From a virus, in IMG/VR virus record IMGVR_UViG_3300020119_000155, positions 1 through 21,969 of that record: a DNA stretch of 21,969 nucleotides. One strand, written 5' to 3'. Numbering within the stretch: position 1 is the stretch's first letter; every line of letters starts with the position of its first letter. Positions 8,302 through 14,555 of the stretch are shown one piece after another. Under the pieces are notes generated by a model, which worked only from the letters and a program-made list of their open reading frames with translations, did no database searches and was not told where the DNA came from. The position numbers and the translations under genes were made by a program.

Positions 8302-8429
8302 AAATAATATATCGCTTACTATGCAGACTTTTTAAATTACATAGATGGACAATGTCTAAAGCGACAGGCCTAAACCGTAGAGCTTGTAGTGTTTGTAGCC
8401 ATACGGAATTTAGATATGGCCCAACTTGA
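8298..8429 (+). CDS. Tiny zinc-ribbon-like protein, DUF1660-like
   Basis: 43 residues. The ATG overlaps the lysozyme stop (ATGA at 8298-8301), with GGGAGGGC just upstream at 8288-8295. The pattern LCRLFKLHRW...RACSVCSHTEF resembles small phage proteins of the DUF1660 type: a Cys and His near the N-terminus and a CxxC near the C-terminus, probably binding one zinc. The role is unknown. It overlaps the next gene by 14 nt. Confidence 0.6.
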   Translation: MKIIYRLLCRLFKLHRWTMSKATGLNRRACSVCSHTEFRYGPT

Positions 8430-8784
8430 ACGTATAGATCATATCAATACGGTGAATTGGTTTAAGTATCACTATCCTGAGCTTGATGATGACTTTCATC
8501 ATTTTGCCAATGAAAGGCGTTGCAGCCCTCAAGAGGGGCTTATATTAAAAAAAATGGGTGTCAAACGAGGTATTGCTGATTTTTTTCTTGCGATACCCCT
8601 AAATGGAAAAGCGGGTTTATGGATAGAGCTTAAGGTGGGTAAAAATAAACCAAGCAAAGAGCAACAGGCTTTTTTGGATAGGAAAGCGCAGCGGGGCTAT
8701 GAAACAGTTTGTGTATGGGGAACTGAGGCCGCACGTGAAGCTATCAAAACTTATTTGAAAGATTATAAGTCAAAGACCAATTAA
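8416..8784 (+). CDS. VRR-NUC domain nuclease
   Basis: 122 residues from ATG 8416; the upstream frame overlaps the zinc-ribbon gene. Motifs of the VRR-NUC branch of PD-(D/E)XK nucleases are present: GIADFFL with Asp55, WIELKVG with Glu71 and Lys73, and the following KEQQAFLDRKAQRGYETVCVWG. Stand-alone VRR-NUC proteins are common in phages and are thought to cut branched or structured DNA during replication, recombination or packaging. Its position after the lysis genes may point to late-stage DNA processing (inference). Confidence 0.9.
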   Translation: MAQLERIDHINTVNWFKYHYPELDDDFHHFANERRCSPQEGLILKKMGVKRGIADFFLAIPLNGKAGLWIELKVGKNKPSKEQQAFLDRKAQRGYETVCVWGTEAAREAIKTYLKDYKSKTN

Positions 8785-8810
8785 CTACCAATTTATACCA
8801 AATTGATAGT
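8784..8810. terminator. Probable bidirectional terminator between convergent genes
   Basis: ACTACCAATTT (8784-8794) pairs with AAATTGATAGT (8800-8810), with one mismatch and loop ATACC. It lies exactly between the stop of the VRR-NUC gene and the stop of the minus-strand DUF551 gene. The T-run is short (TTT) and the stem AT-rich, so termination may be modest. Confidence 0.5.
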
Positions 8811-8828
8811 TTCACGTAGAACTTAATT

Positions 8829-9008
8829 TTAGGGTGGTTCCGGTAATGGCATCCAGTGAGTAATCCATCCTAAATCTTGATGAGTATTCCAATATTTTAT
8901 CTTTCTATCTATAGACAAATAACCAAATCCAATTTTTTTTCCATCCGTTAGTAATACATTTGTATGACACTCAGGATAAGAAATACCTATGTGTATCCAT
9001 TCACCCAT
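8829..9008 (-). CDS. DUF551 family small protein
   Basis: 59 residues from the ATG at 9008, with AGGTG 9 nt upstream on the minus strand; an in-frame GTG at 9020 is the alternative. The N-terminal W(I)HIG, central VLLTDG and C-terminal ITHWMPLPEPP are the hallmarks of DUF551, a small family very common in gammaproteobacterial phages and of unknown role. It is a lone minus-strand gene, divergent from the partition operon and sharing its AT-rich upstream region. Confidence 0.85.
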   Translation of the reverse strand: MGEWIHIGISYPECHTNVLLTDGKKIGFGYLSIDRKIKYWNTHQDLGWITHWMPLPEPP

Positions 9009-9025
9009 AAAAGCAGTCACCTATC

Positions 9026-9056
9026 TTGACATTTATATACATTTATATAATTATAC
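9026..9056 (+). promoter_or_regulatory. Putative promoter of the partition operon
   Basis: A perfect -35 TTGACA (9026-9031) is followed by candidate -10 elements TATAAT (9046-9051, 14-bp spacer, short) and TTATAC (9051-9056, 19-bp spacer, long). Neither spacing is ideal. The candidates sit inside the left arm of an inverted repeat, which would suit autorepression by the RHH protein. Confidence 0.4.
9030..9049. repeat. Tandem 10-bp direct repeat upstream of the partition genes
   Basis: CATTTATATA occurs twice back to back (9030-9039 and 9040-9049). Short AT-rich repeats upstream of type Ib parA genes are typical operator or centromere elements bound by RHH partner proteins. Confidence 0.5.
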
Positions 9057-9074
9057 ACATGTTCAATTATATAA
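9043..9074. promoter_or_regulatory. Inverted repeat upstream of partition operon (candidate operator or centromere)
   Basis: TTATATAATT (9043-9052) and AATTATATAA (9065-9074) form a perfect 10-bp inverted repeat with a 12-nt spacer. It overlaps the -10 candidates and a DnaA-box match TTATACACA (9051-9059). The geometry is the same as that of the repeat at 10102-10133 on the other side of the operon. Confidence 0.5.
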
Positions 9075-9083
9075 GTATATGTT

Positions 9084-9284
9084 ATGAAAATAAATATCTC
9101 ACCATTGCTTTCCCGTAAACAAGCCGCCGAGTATCTAGGCGTAGAACCAGAAACACTTCACAACTGGGCTTGTACAAAACGATATAATTTGAAATTCTAC
9201 AAAATAGGTAGGTTGGCAAAATATAAAATAGAAGATTTAGACGCATTTATCTCTGCAAGAGCTGTAAATACAAAGGCATTATGA
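9084..9284 (+). CDS. Excisionase/MerR-type HTH DNA-binding protein
   Basis: 66 residues. The sequence [49 protein letters not shown] is a textbook HTH_17 or excisionase-like winged helix: helix-turn-helix at ~8-30, wing near KIGRLAKYK, then the DLDAFI helix. ParA follows after 1 nt, so the two are co-transcribed. Small proteins of this fold regulate or assist plasmid partition and phage excision. With no integrase in view, a role as regulator of the parA operon is more likely (inference). Confidence 0.85.
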   Translation: MKINISPLLSRKQAAEYLGVEPETLHNWACTKRYNLKFYKIGRLAKYKIEDLDAFISARAVNTKAL

Positions 9285-9285
9285 C

Positions 9286-9918
9286 ATGATTATTTCAATA
9301 TTAAATCAAAAAGGTGGAACAGGCAAAACTACTCTAGCGGTTAATATGGCGCGTGAGTATACCAACCGTGACTTTAAAACGTTGCTGGTGGACTCTGATA
9401 GCCAAGGATCAGCGTTACGCTGGCATGAGGAGTCAGGAGGCGAGTTAATAGATTTAACATGCTTACCTGTCACTACCTTAGATAAAGACGTGGTGAAATT
9501 TAAAGATCGTTACGAGCGAATTATCATTGATGGTATTCCAAGAGTATCGCCATTGACGATATGCGCTATAAAGGCCGCTGATATAATTCTTATTCCCGTG
9601 CAACCATCCCCGTATGACATTTGGGCGACTGAAGATTTAGTGCGACTGGTTCAGGAACGAATTGAGATTACCGAGGGGAAGCTTAAAGCTGCTTTTGTAG
9701 TATGCCGAAATATTAAAGGCACATTATTAAGTAGAGAGATTACTACACAATTATTGACCTTTGGCCTTTCAGTATTTATACATGGCACCTTTCAACGCCA
9801 AGAATATGCCAAATCAGTACAAGAGGGTCGCACCGTCTTAGAATCAAACACGGAAGCTAAAAAAGAGATTATATCTATTGTCAACGAACTAGAGGATTTT
9901 CATCATGGCACTCATTAA
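9286..9918 (+). CDS. parA: ParA-family partition ATPase (type Ib)
   Basis: 210 residues, short and without an N-terminal HTH, as in type Ib ParA/ParF proteins. The deviant Walker A is KGGTGKTT at 9-16, with signature Lys9 and catalytic Lys14. Walker A' is [11 protein letters not shown] with Asp36 and Asp38. Walker B is RIIIDGIP with Asp82, where most relatives have DTPP. It would polymerise or form gradients on nucleoid DNA with ATP and pull RHH-bound copies of the element apart. It sits between an HTH gene (1-nt gap) and an RHH gene (14-nt overlap), a complete partition cassette. Confidence 0.93.
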   Translation: MIISILNQKGGTGKTTLAVNMAREYTNRDFKTLLVDSDSQGSALRWHEESGGELIDLTCLPVTTLDKDVVKFKDRYERIIIDGIPRVSPLTICAIKAADIILIPVQPSPYDIWATEDLVRLVQERIEITEGKLKAAFVVCRNIKGTLLSREITTQLLTFGLSVFIHGTFQRQEYAKSVQEGRTVLESNTEAKKEIISIVNELEDFHHGTH

Positions 9919-10105
9919 ATCAGGTGTTGAATTTGACAAAAAAGCAAACCATGTCAATTTAGCAAAGAATATTGATATCATTAAACCATATTTGTTTAAT
10001 ATACCTTCAGGGCTTTATAAGAAGGTTAAACGTAAAATGGTTGAGGATGAACGAAATTTACGAGATATATTAATTGAGTCTTTGAATAAATATTTAGATG
10101 AATAG
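9905..10105 (+). CDS. Ribbon-helix-helix partition protein (ParB/ParG-like)
   Basis: 66 residues; the start overlaps the end of parA by 14 nt. After a basic, flexible N-terminus (~30 residues), the C-terminal half [34 protein letters not shown] has the hydrophobic pattern of a ribbon-helix-helix domain: a short strand, helix, turn with Asn-Leu, helix. Size and order after a type Ib parA match ParG/Omega-like centromere-binding repressors. Assignment is by fold pattern and context. Likely targets are the AT-rich repeats at 9030-9074 and 10102-10133. Confidence 0.78.
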   Translation: MALIKSGVEFDKKANHVNLAKNIDIIKPYLFNIPSGLYKKVKRKMVEDERNLRDILIESLNKYLDE

Positions 10106-10133
10106 ATATATAAATATATATCGATATATCTAT
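10102..10133. promoter_or_regulatory. Inverted repeat downstream of partition operon (candidate centromere)
   Basis: ATAGATATAT (10102-10111) and ATATATCTAT (10124-10133) form a perfect 10-bp inverted repeat with a 12-nt spacer. It overlaps the RHH stop codon and contains a 14-bp palindrome ATATATCGATATAT (10116-10129). It could be a centromere, an operator for the RNA promoter just downstream, or a weak AT-rich hairpin. Confidence 0.45.
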
Positions 10134-10149
10134 ATAAAAGTATTATAAT
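10121..10149 (+). promoter_or_regulatory. Putative promoter of structured RNA A
   Basis: -10 TATAAT (10144-10149) lies 17 bp after a -35-like TCGATA (10121-10126). Transcription starting about 7 nt downstream would begin at GGGATG (10156), the first base pairs of the closing stem of RNA A. The -35 lies in the inverted repeat, so RHH binding there could control it. Confidence 0.5.
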
Positions 10150-10154
10150 TTTTA

Positions 10155-10277
10155 TGGGATGGAGGTGCAGAATTTGCTGCATAGTTGTCTTAGGTGCCTG
10201 AGATGTTAAAACATCGCTGACGGTGACAACTGCGAATTCACCTACTTGGCTTTCCAGTGAAAGGCTGGAACATCCCA
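10155..10277 (+). ncRNA. Structured RNA A: three-way-junction RNA candidate downstream of parA
   Basis: The 5' and 3' ends pair perfectly: TGGGATG (10155-10161) with CATCCCA (10271-10277). Inside are two arms. Arm 2 stacks AGGT/ACCT (10163-10166 with 10240-10243), GAATTTGC/GCGAATTC (10170-10177 with 10232-10239, one G-U) and AGTTGTC/GACAACT (10183-10189 with 10225-10231). It is capped by GATGT-TAAA-ACATC (10202-10215). Arm 3 is TTCCAG-TGAAAGG-CTGGAA (10252-10270), directly abutting the closing stem. No T-run follows, so the RNA probably reads into the next gene, as a leader would. I recognise no known family; it is not tRNA, tmRNA or RNase P RNA. Confidence 0.7.
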
Positions 10278-10297
10278 CCTATTAAAAAGGATTAAAA

Positions 10298-10552
10298 ATG
10301 GCACTGCAAAATAGAGGTAACAAAATGAGCAATGATGAACGTATCGCAATATTAGAGACGACCAGCTCACATATTTTAGATACATTATCTAGGTTAGAAA
10401 ATAGATTTATTGCATTAGAGAATAAAATAGATTTTAAATTTGATACTTTAGATAGGAAAATAGACTCAAATTTTAAATGGCTACTTACCATTATGATAGG
10501 CGGCTTTGTAGGAACATGGGGTGTTTTATCGCATGTGTTGCATTGGGTTTAA
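10298..10552 (+). CDS. Coiled-coil protein with C-terminal membrane anchor (XhlA/holin-like)
   Basis: 84 residues from ATG 10298 (AAGGA, 6-nt spacing); an alternative ATG at 10325 has its own AGAGG. Residues ~13-60 are a strong coiled coil with repeating Leu/Ile and Asp/Lys (ILETTSSHILDTLSRLENRF, then ALENKIDFKFDTLDRKIDSN). Residues ~61-83 form one membrane helix (LLTIMIGGFVGTWGVLSHVL). This architecture is shared with XhlA-type hemolysin/holin accessory proteins and many small phage membrane proteins. It is a candidate holin partner for the distant lysozyme, or an unknown membrane effector. It lies directly between structured RNAs A and B. Confidence 0.72.
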   Translation: MALQNRGNKMSNDERIAILETTSSHILDTLSRLENRFIALENKIDFKFDTLDRKIDSNFKWLLTIMIGGFVGTWGVLSHVLHWV

Positions 10553-10555
10553 AAG

Positions 10556-10572
10556 TTTATGGCCGACGATAC
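10556..10572 (+). repeat. 17-nt repeat TTTATGGCCGACGATAC, copy 1
   Basis: Identical to 10848-10864, 292 nt away. Each copy forms the 5' side of the closing stem and the GACG loop strand of an outer domain of RNA B. The 3' partner AATAGGCCA is also conserved at 10630-10638 and 10911-10919. Confidence 0.9.
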
Positions 10573-10847
10573 TAAGTATGGGATTTCCCAATAAGCATTT
10601 GTCCGTCCTAGCGGCGTGCTATTTAGTATAATAGGCCACCAGTTTATGGCAATCGCGGCGTGGACAGTGAGGAATTATGTTCCAAGACACGCACTGATGC
10701 GGATGAAATAATGTTAATAGGCTTAGCGGCTGAAATCATTATCCGACTGAGTGGTACAGCGTCACTAGAGACGGGTTGATCGCCGTAACTAACCATTACA
10801 ACGTGACGGTCAAATATAGCCGGTGCAATTCCGGCCGATTGCCACTT

Positions 10848-10864
10848 TTTATGGCCGACGATAC
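10848..10864 (+). repeat. 17-nt repeat TTTATGGCCGACGATAC, copy 2
   Basis: Second identical copy, opening domain 3 of RNA B. A shorter related sequence, AGTTTATGGC, shared with the flank of copy 1, opens domain 2 at 10641-10650. Confidence 0.9.
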
Positions 10865-10944
10865 CGACTTAAATTGCAATACAAGAAATTGGGATTGCTA
10901 ACCCCGGGAAAATAGGCCATCTATTTATATTAAAAGGATTTAAT

Positions 10945-11226
10945 ATGGAATTTAGTTACTATGGAAGAATAGAAGGAATCAAGGAAAAAAAAGGAGTTGA
11001 GTATTTTATGTTTGAAGAAGCTATGGAGAAAAAATTGACTGAATGTTTATCAGAATTGACTCATGAAGCAAAAAAGATTTATAAACAATATGAGGATCAG
11101 ATTGGAAAATTAATTAAAGAAACTACTTCTTTGAATCAAAGATTTGGATTTTTATTAAAGGTTTTTGAAAAAGATGAATTAAAAGACAAAATAGAAAAAG
11201 CTAAATATGAAGGGATTAAAAAATGA
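10945..11226 (+). CDS. Small charged coiled-coil protein, unknown
   Basis: 93 residues, ATG with AAAGGA 7 nt upstream in a leader very similar to that of the gene at 10298. It is Lys/Glu-rich and helical throughout (FEEAMEKKLTECLSELTHEAKKIYKQYEDQIGKLIKETTSLNQRF), with no membrane segment. It overlaps the next gene by 4 nt (ATGA), so the two are coupled. No family recognised. The segment right after RNA B makes it a possible RNA-associated protein, but nothing in the sequence proves that. Confidence 0.7.
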   Translation: MEFSYYGRIEGIKEKKGVEYFMFEEAMEKKLTECLSELTHEAKKIYKQYEDQIGKLIKETTSLNQRFGFLLKVFEKDELKDKIEKAKYEGIKK

Positions 11227-11459
11227 AAGTTAATATAGATGGATTAGAGATCGAAACAGAAATCAATAATCAATTAGCATGGGAAGATATTTTTCATAAA
11301 GAAAACGGAGTTGTCTCCTTTTCAACTGCTAGGGCTAAAACACACGGCGGTTGGCTTGTATCGCATAGCATTCGTTGGAGGGATAAACTGACTACATCAA
11401 TGTGTTTTATGCCGGATGAAAATCATGAATGGAAAATTGGCGAATCAGCGGGATTTTGA
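11223..11459 (+). CDS. Small protein, paralogue of the gene at 13993-14199
   Basis: 78 residues, start overlapping the upstream stop by 4 nt. The C-terminal two thirds (ARAKTHGGWLVSHS, then TSMCFMPDENHEWKIG) match the minus-strand protein at 13993-14199 (SRAKVIDGWVVKT, then SNMVFISDINHEWKVK). The shared pattern is RAK...GW(L/V)V followed by M.F..D.NHEWK, so these are diverged copies of one small beta-rich fold. Function unknown. The stop lies in the loop of a strong hairpin. Confidence 0.78.
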   Translation: MKVNIDGLEIETEINNQLAWEDIFHKENGVVSFSTARAKTHGGWLVSHSIRWRDKLTTSMCFMPDENHEWKIGESAGF

Positions 11460-11472
11460 AACCCGCTGATTC
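11442..11472. terminator. Strong 11-bp hairpin over the 3' end of the small-gene operon
   Basis: GAATCAGCGGG (11442-11452) and CCCGCTGATTC (11462-11472) are perfectly complementary around the 9-nt loop ATTTTGAAA, which contains the TGA stop. There is no T-run after it on either strand, so it may act as an RNA 3' stabiliser or processing site, or as a factor-dependent terminator between convergent transcription units. Confidence 0.55.
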
Positions 11473-11600
11473 TCATAGTCTCTCAGTACATGATCGAATT
11501 TACGATTTCACTGGTTTACCGTCCTCAGCTTTCGCTTTGGAAAAGACTTCGAGGGGGCATCCGTGGATATCACATGCGCAAGACACACGCCGAAGTCAAT
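11473..11600. other. GC-richer non-coding stretch between convergent genes, possibly structured
   Basis: About 130 nt between the hairpin and the helicase 3' end, with composition unlike the AT-rich flanks. GACTTCG (11545-11551) pairs perfectly with CGAAGTC (11591-11597). Inside, GCAT/ATGC (11557-11560 with 11574-11577) and GTG/CAC (11563-11565 with 11571-11573) form a bulged hairpin. A plus-strand frame runs through it (11429-11674) but lacks a ribosome site and extends antisense into the helicase. Could be a third RNA, an antisense RNA or a gene remnant. Confidence 0.35.
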
Positions 11601-11610
11601 TAATTATAGC

Positions 11611-13992
11611 TTATGATCGCCAATTAAAGCAATTCTGTTTCATAAAAATTCTACCTTCCGTTGTTTTCCATTGATCTACATCCTCGCCATGTCGACCGTC
11701 AGCAATTACTTGTAAATAGCGATATTCCTTTGATTGTATTTTATCAAGGTCACTTTCAGATATTTTACAGGAAATTCTAATGAGGCGATTGTAGGGTTCG
11801 CCATAGTAATTATCAAAAGTACCGTATGCATATATATGAATTCGAAATACCTTAAAAAATTTATCTTCTCTATCATATGCAATTGCATTATTAAATACTT
11901 GAAATTTAACAATCTCACACCATTTTTCAAAAGCACAATTTAGATCGACACGGGGACATACGAAATTAAATCGGCTATCACGGTCTATTTTAGGGGCATC
12001 CTCAACAAATTTTTGCATACGATTATTAATATCGACCCATATTTTTGAAGGTGTAAGCAAATCTTGCTGATTATCTTCAATAGATACAGAACCATAGTTT
12101 TTTGCATATCGTTTTGCAGAGGTAGGTGTTTTTAATTTATAACTATCTCTAATCAAACTAAATATTTCATTTTCACGTACTAAATATTCAAACGTGACTG
12201 TATTTTTTAATTTATCAAAATCATAGAATGTATATATCACATCTAATTGACGTAAATCTGTTTCCATTATGGGGTGATCAAAATACTTTTCTAATACCTT
12301 TAAACGATTATTATCCATTTCTACACACTGAATTGCTCTCGGTGAATGTAACTCGCCATTTTCAATAACGCTTTTTAAATACTTAATATTTTGCAAACGA
12401 GAATAGGCTTGGTGAGTATGCACAAAATGAGATTGTACAACTGTATGATAAAAAAATCTAACTGCTTTATCACTACTTAATAAAAAGTTTTCTTGTACGA
12501 TTTGATAAGATGTAGGATTGTTGCTACTGTCAATTAAATAACGAATATCAAAGCGTGGGAAACCATTCACGATGGTTAGAGCATATTGCGTTTCTTTGAC
12601 ATATAAAAATACCTTATTTTTAGAAGATGCTAAGCTGCTTAAGTTTCGGTTAGGATCAATTAATTCTGTATGACATGACCGGCATTGCCTAGCTACAATA
12701 TCATTTTTTGTTCCACAGCCGGGACAGTCTCGCCACTCAAACCAATGGTCACAACGTTTATCGTCTTTAGTGCCGATACATCGACGGGACATAAGGGTAT
12801 TCATGGAATTACAATTGAAACATTCAATACAATAATCGGGATCTTTTGGATCTCTTGGTTGAATCGCTTTATTAATAATAGAATTATCTATATCACCGTG
12901 TCGCTCAAGATTACCGGCATAATCCAAAATTAAACAATCTGTTTTGCCATCCGCAAGACGTAAGCCCCGACCTAAGCATTGCATATATAACACAAGTGAT
13001 TCTGTGGGTCTGACAAAGACAATAGTATCAAAGGTAGGTACATCCACCCCGGTACTCAAAACATTAACGTTAATCAAGTATTTGATGATCCCGGCACGTG
13101 CTTTTTTAATATAAAGCTCACGCATATTATCTGGTGTATCGCCGGTAATAATTGCAGTTTCTTCAGGCGGCAACCATTCTGCACATTCTTGACAATGTTT
13201 TACGCTAGATGCAAATATAAATGCGCCCTTACGATTCTTAACAATCTCTGCGACCTCAGCCATTATTTTACCGGTAAGACGAGGTTTTTTATGGATAGCT
13301 TCCTCTAATTGAACAGAATTAAATTTACCCATAGCATTAACTTTTAATTCGTGAAAATCATATTGGAGCGTTTTTTCACAATATCCCCATGTAGGAGGCG
13401 TTAGATAAGTATTTTCAATCAACCAATCGGCAGTGATAGCGCATACCTCTTCTTTAAAGAAAAGATTTTCGCCAACAATAGTATGGCCTTTGCCACGATA
13501 GGGCGTACCCGTTAAGCCAACAAAACGTACCTTATGCCCTAGTGTTTGGGCTTGGATGGCATAGTGATTAAATATGCGCATGTACGTTGTGTCTTTATCA
13601 TTGAAGTTAATGTTGTGGCATTCATCAACTATGATAAGATTAAATGGTATTTTTGAAAGTTTACCAGCTATTTTTATGCTACCTCTGACTGATAAAGGTG
13701 ATGCAAAAATAATGGGTTGGGTAGTATCTTTTAAATTAAGTGATGCGCAATAAATGCCTGCATGACCGCCTTGTTTCATATAGGTGTCGGCGTTTTGGCG
13801 AATCAGGGTACTATTCATTGTTAAGCATAAAGCACGATAACCACTGCGCTCTATTAGGCGCAACAATTCAGCAATAATGAGTGACTTACCCGATCCCACG
13901 CTGGCATTTACCAATAAGGGATTGTCGGTTTCTTTTAACCTTATCTTTAGCTTGTCTAATACTTCCTGTTGATAGGGTCGCAATTGCATCAT
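11611..13992 (-). CDS. SF2 DEAD/DEAH-type helicase with zinc-ribbon insert
   Basis: 793 residues. Helicase core: RPYQQ at ~5, Walker A NASVGSGKS (29-37), Walker B DECH (123-126), motif III LTGTPYR (160-166), motif V STGVDVP (313-319) and motif VI QCLGRGLR (338-345). Residues ~388-440 hold nine cysteines (CIECFNC, then C-x8-C, then CPGCG...CRSC), probably two zinc ribbons. The C-terminal ~350 residues match nothing I recognise. Related phage helicases unwind or remodel branched DNA during replication and recombination. It is the last gene of the minus-strand operon, starting right after the 68-residue gene. The stop overlaps no other gene. Confidence 0.9.
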   Translation of the reverse strand: MMQLRPYQQEVLDKLKIRLKETDNPLLVNASVGSGKSLIIAELLRLIERSGYRALCLTMNSTLIRQNADTYMKQGGHAGIYCASLNLKDTTQPIIFASPLSVRGSIKIAGKLSKIPFNLIIVDECHNINFNDKDTTYMRIFNHYAIQAQTLGHKVRFVGLTGTPYRGKGHTIVGENLFFKEEVCAITADWLIENTYLTPPTWGYCEKTLQYDFHELKVNAMGKFNSVQLEEAIHKKPRLTGKIMAEVAEIVKNRKGAFIFASSVKHCQECAEWLPPEETAIITGDTPDNMRELYIKKARAGIIKYLINVNVLSTGVDVPTFDTIVFVRPTESLVLYMQCLGRGLRLADGKTDCLILDYAGNLERHGDIDNSIINKAIQPRDPKDPDYCIECFNCNSMNTLMSRRCIGTKDDKRCDHWFEWRDCPGCGTKNDIVARQCRSCHTELIDPNRNLSSLASSKNKVFLYVKETQYALTIVNGFPRFDIRYLIDSSNNPTSYQIVQENFLLSSDKAVRFFYHTVVQSHFVHTHQAYSRLQNIKYLKSVIENGELHSPRAIQCVEMDNNRLKVLEKYFDHPIMETDLRQLDVIYTFYDFDKLKNTVTFEYLVRENEIFSLIRDSYKLKTPTSAKRYAKNYGSVSIEDNQQDLLTPSKIWVDINNRMQKFVEDAPKIDRDSRFNFVCPRVDLNCAFEKWCEIVKFQVFNNAIAYDREDKFFKVFRIHIYAYGTFDNYYGEPYNRLIRISCKISESDLDKIQSKEYRYLQVIADGRHGEDVDQWKTTEGRIFMKQNCFNWRS

Positions 13993-14199
13993 TTATTTTA
14001 CTTTCCATTCATGGTTTATATCAGAAATAAATACCATATTTGATAAAGCATTTCCGATATTATTATGAAAAATTGTTTTAACAACCCATCCGTCAATTAC
14101 TTTTGCCCTAGATGTAACTTCACCATATCCCATTTTACCATCATCACTCTTATATATATCAGTTCCTATACTTTCCCATTTAAATTCTATTTCTTTCAT
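13993..14199 (-). CDS. Small protein, paralogue of the gene at 11223-11459
   Basis: 68 residues, start overlapping the upstream stop by 4 nt, stop adjacent to the helicase start. It shares the pattern RAK...GWVV and M.F..D.NHEWK with the plus-strand protein at 11223-11459. It is beta-rich, with no membrane segment or known domain. Its placement inside the early replication operon, with its copy in the RNA-linked operon, suggests a small partner protein used in both units. Confidence 0.75.
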   Translation of the reverse strand: MKEIEFKWESIGTDIYKSDDGKMGYGEVTSRAKVIDGWVVKTIFHNNIGNALSNMVFISDINHEWKVK

Positions 14200-14555
14200 T
14201 TTTTTATTTCCTTGACCGACTCTAGTTTAAATTTTAAAAGAGGAGAAACTTCCTTTTCAAAATAATTTACTAATCCCATATAATCTGCCATCCAGAATAA
14301 AGCCGAGTAATAACCTGAATTAACACCTAAGAAAAAAGCTTTTCTTTTTTCAGGCTCGTTTTCATATGTTTTATTTGATTCACAATCAATATCCCATTCG
14401 TAAGAATGGATTGATTTAATTAATGCTTCTTTTAAATATTCTTCCGCATCTAGTTCATTTTCCCATTCTGAATGACATTTTATATCAAATAATATGTTTT
14501 CTAATTTATCTGCTGTTTCTGATGCTTCTTCTATCATGCTTAATAATTTTTTCAT
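14196..14555 (-). CDS. Hypothetical acidic helical protein
   Basis: 119 residues, overlapping both neighbours by 4 nt, so translationally coupled. Acidic and mostly helical (MIEEASETADKLENILFDIK, then ENELDAEEYLKEALIKSIHS), with a Trp/Tyr-rich segment SGYYSALFWMADYMGLVNYF near residue 81. No family recognised. Acidic helical proteins in phage early operons are sometimes DNA mimics or host-factor inhibitors; that is only a possibility here. Confidence 0.7.
   Translation of the reverse strand: MKKLLSMIEEASETADKLENILFDIKCHSEWENELDAEEYLKEALIKSIHSYEWDIDCESNKTYENEPEKRKAFFLGVNSGYYSALFWMADYMGLVNYFEKEVSPLLKFKLESVKEIKK

Larger units (their letters stand above)
10556..10921 (+). ncRNA. Structured RNA B: large three-domain non-coding RNA candidate
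   Basis: A 392-nt gap without a convincing gene holds three tandem folded domains, each opening with TTTATGGC and closing with GCCA. Domain 1 (10556-10638): TGGCC/GGCCA, a 4x4 internal loop GACG/AATA, then perfect ATACTAA/TTAGTAT (10569-10575 with 10623-10629) enclosing TGGG-ATTT-CCCA and an AGCA/TGCT arm. Domain 2 (10641-10846): perfect 9-bp TGGCAATCG/CGATTGCCA (10647-10655 with 10836-10844) closing a junction of GCGTG/CACGC with inner GGAA/TTCC, CGG-bulge-ATAATG/CATTATCCG, CGTCAC/GTGACG with inner ACGG/CCGT, and GCCGG/CCGGC (10819-10835). Domain 3 (10848-10919): TGGCC/GGCCA with the same GACG/AATA loop and a GCAAT/ATTGC hairpin capped by CAA-GAAA-TTG, a GNRA tetraloop. It is GC-richer than its surroundings. 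Family unknown; orientation is inferred from the flanking genes. Confidence 0.75.

Noticed and set aside
10015-10278. 87-residue minus-strand frame over RNA A
   Set aside because: Tyr/Ile-rich translation of the AT-rich inverted repeat and the structured RNA, with no ribosome site; the RNA pairings explain the region better.
10155-10921. tRNA, tmRNA, RNase P RNA or group I intron
   Set aside because: No cloverleaf or T-loop, no tmRNA tag frame or 5' consensus, no RNase P core motif and no convincing intron core or interrupted gene.
11429-11674. 81-residue plus-strand frame overlapping the small-gene hairpin and helicase 3' end
   Set aside because: No ribosome site, starts inside the preceding gene, runs antisense into a well-supported helicase gene and passes through a strong hairpin.
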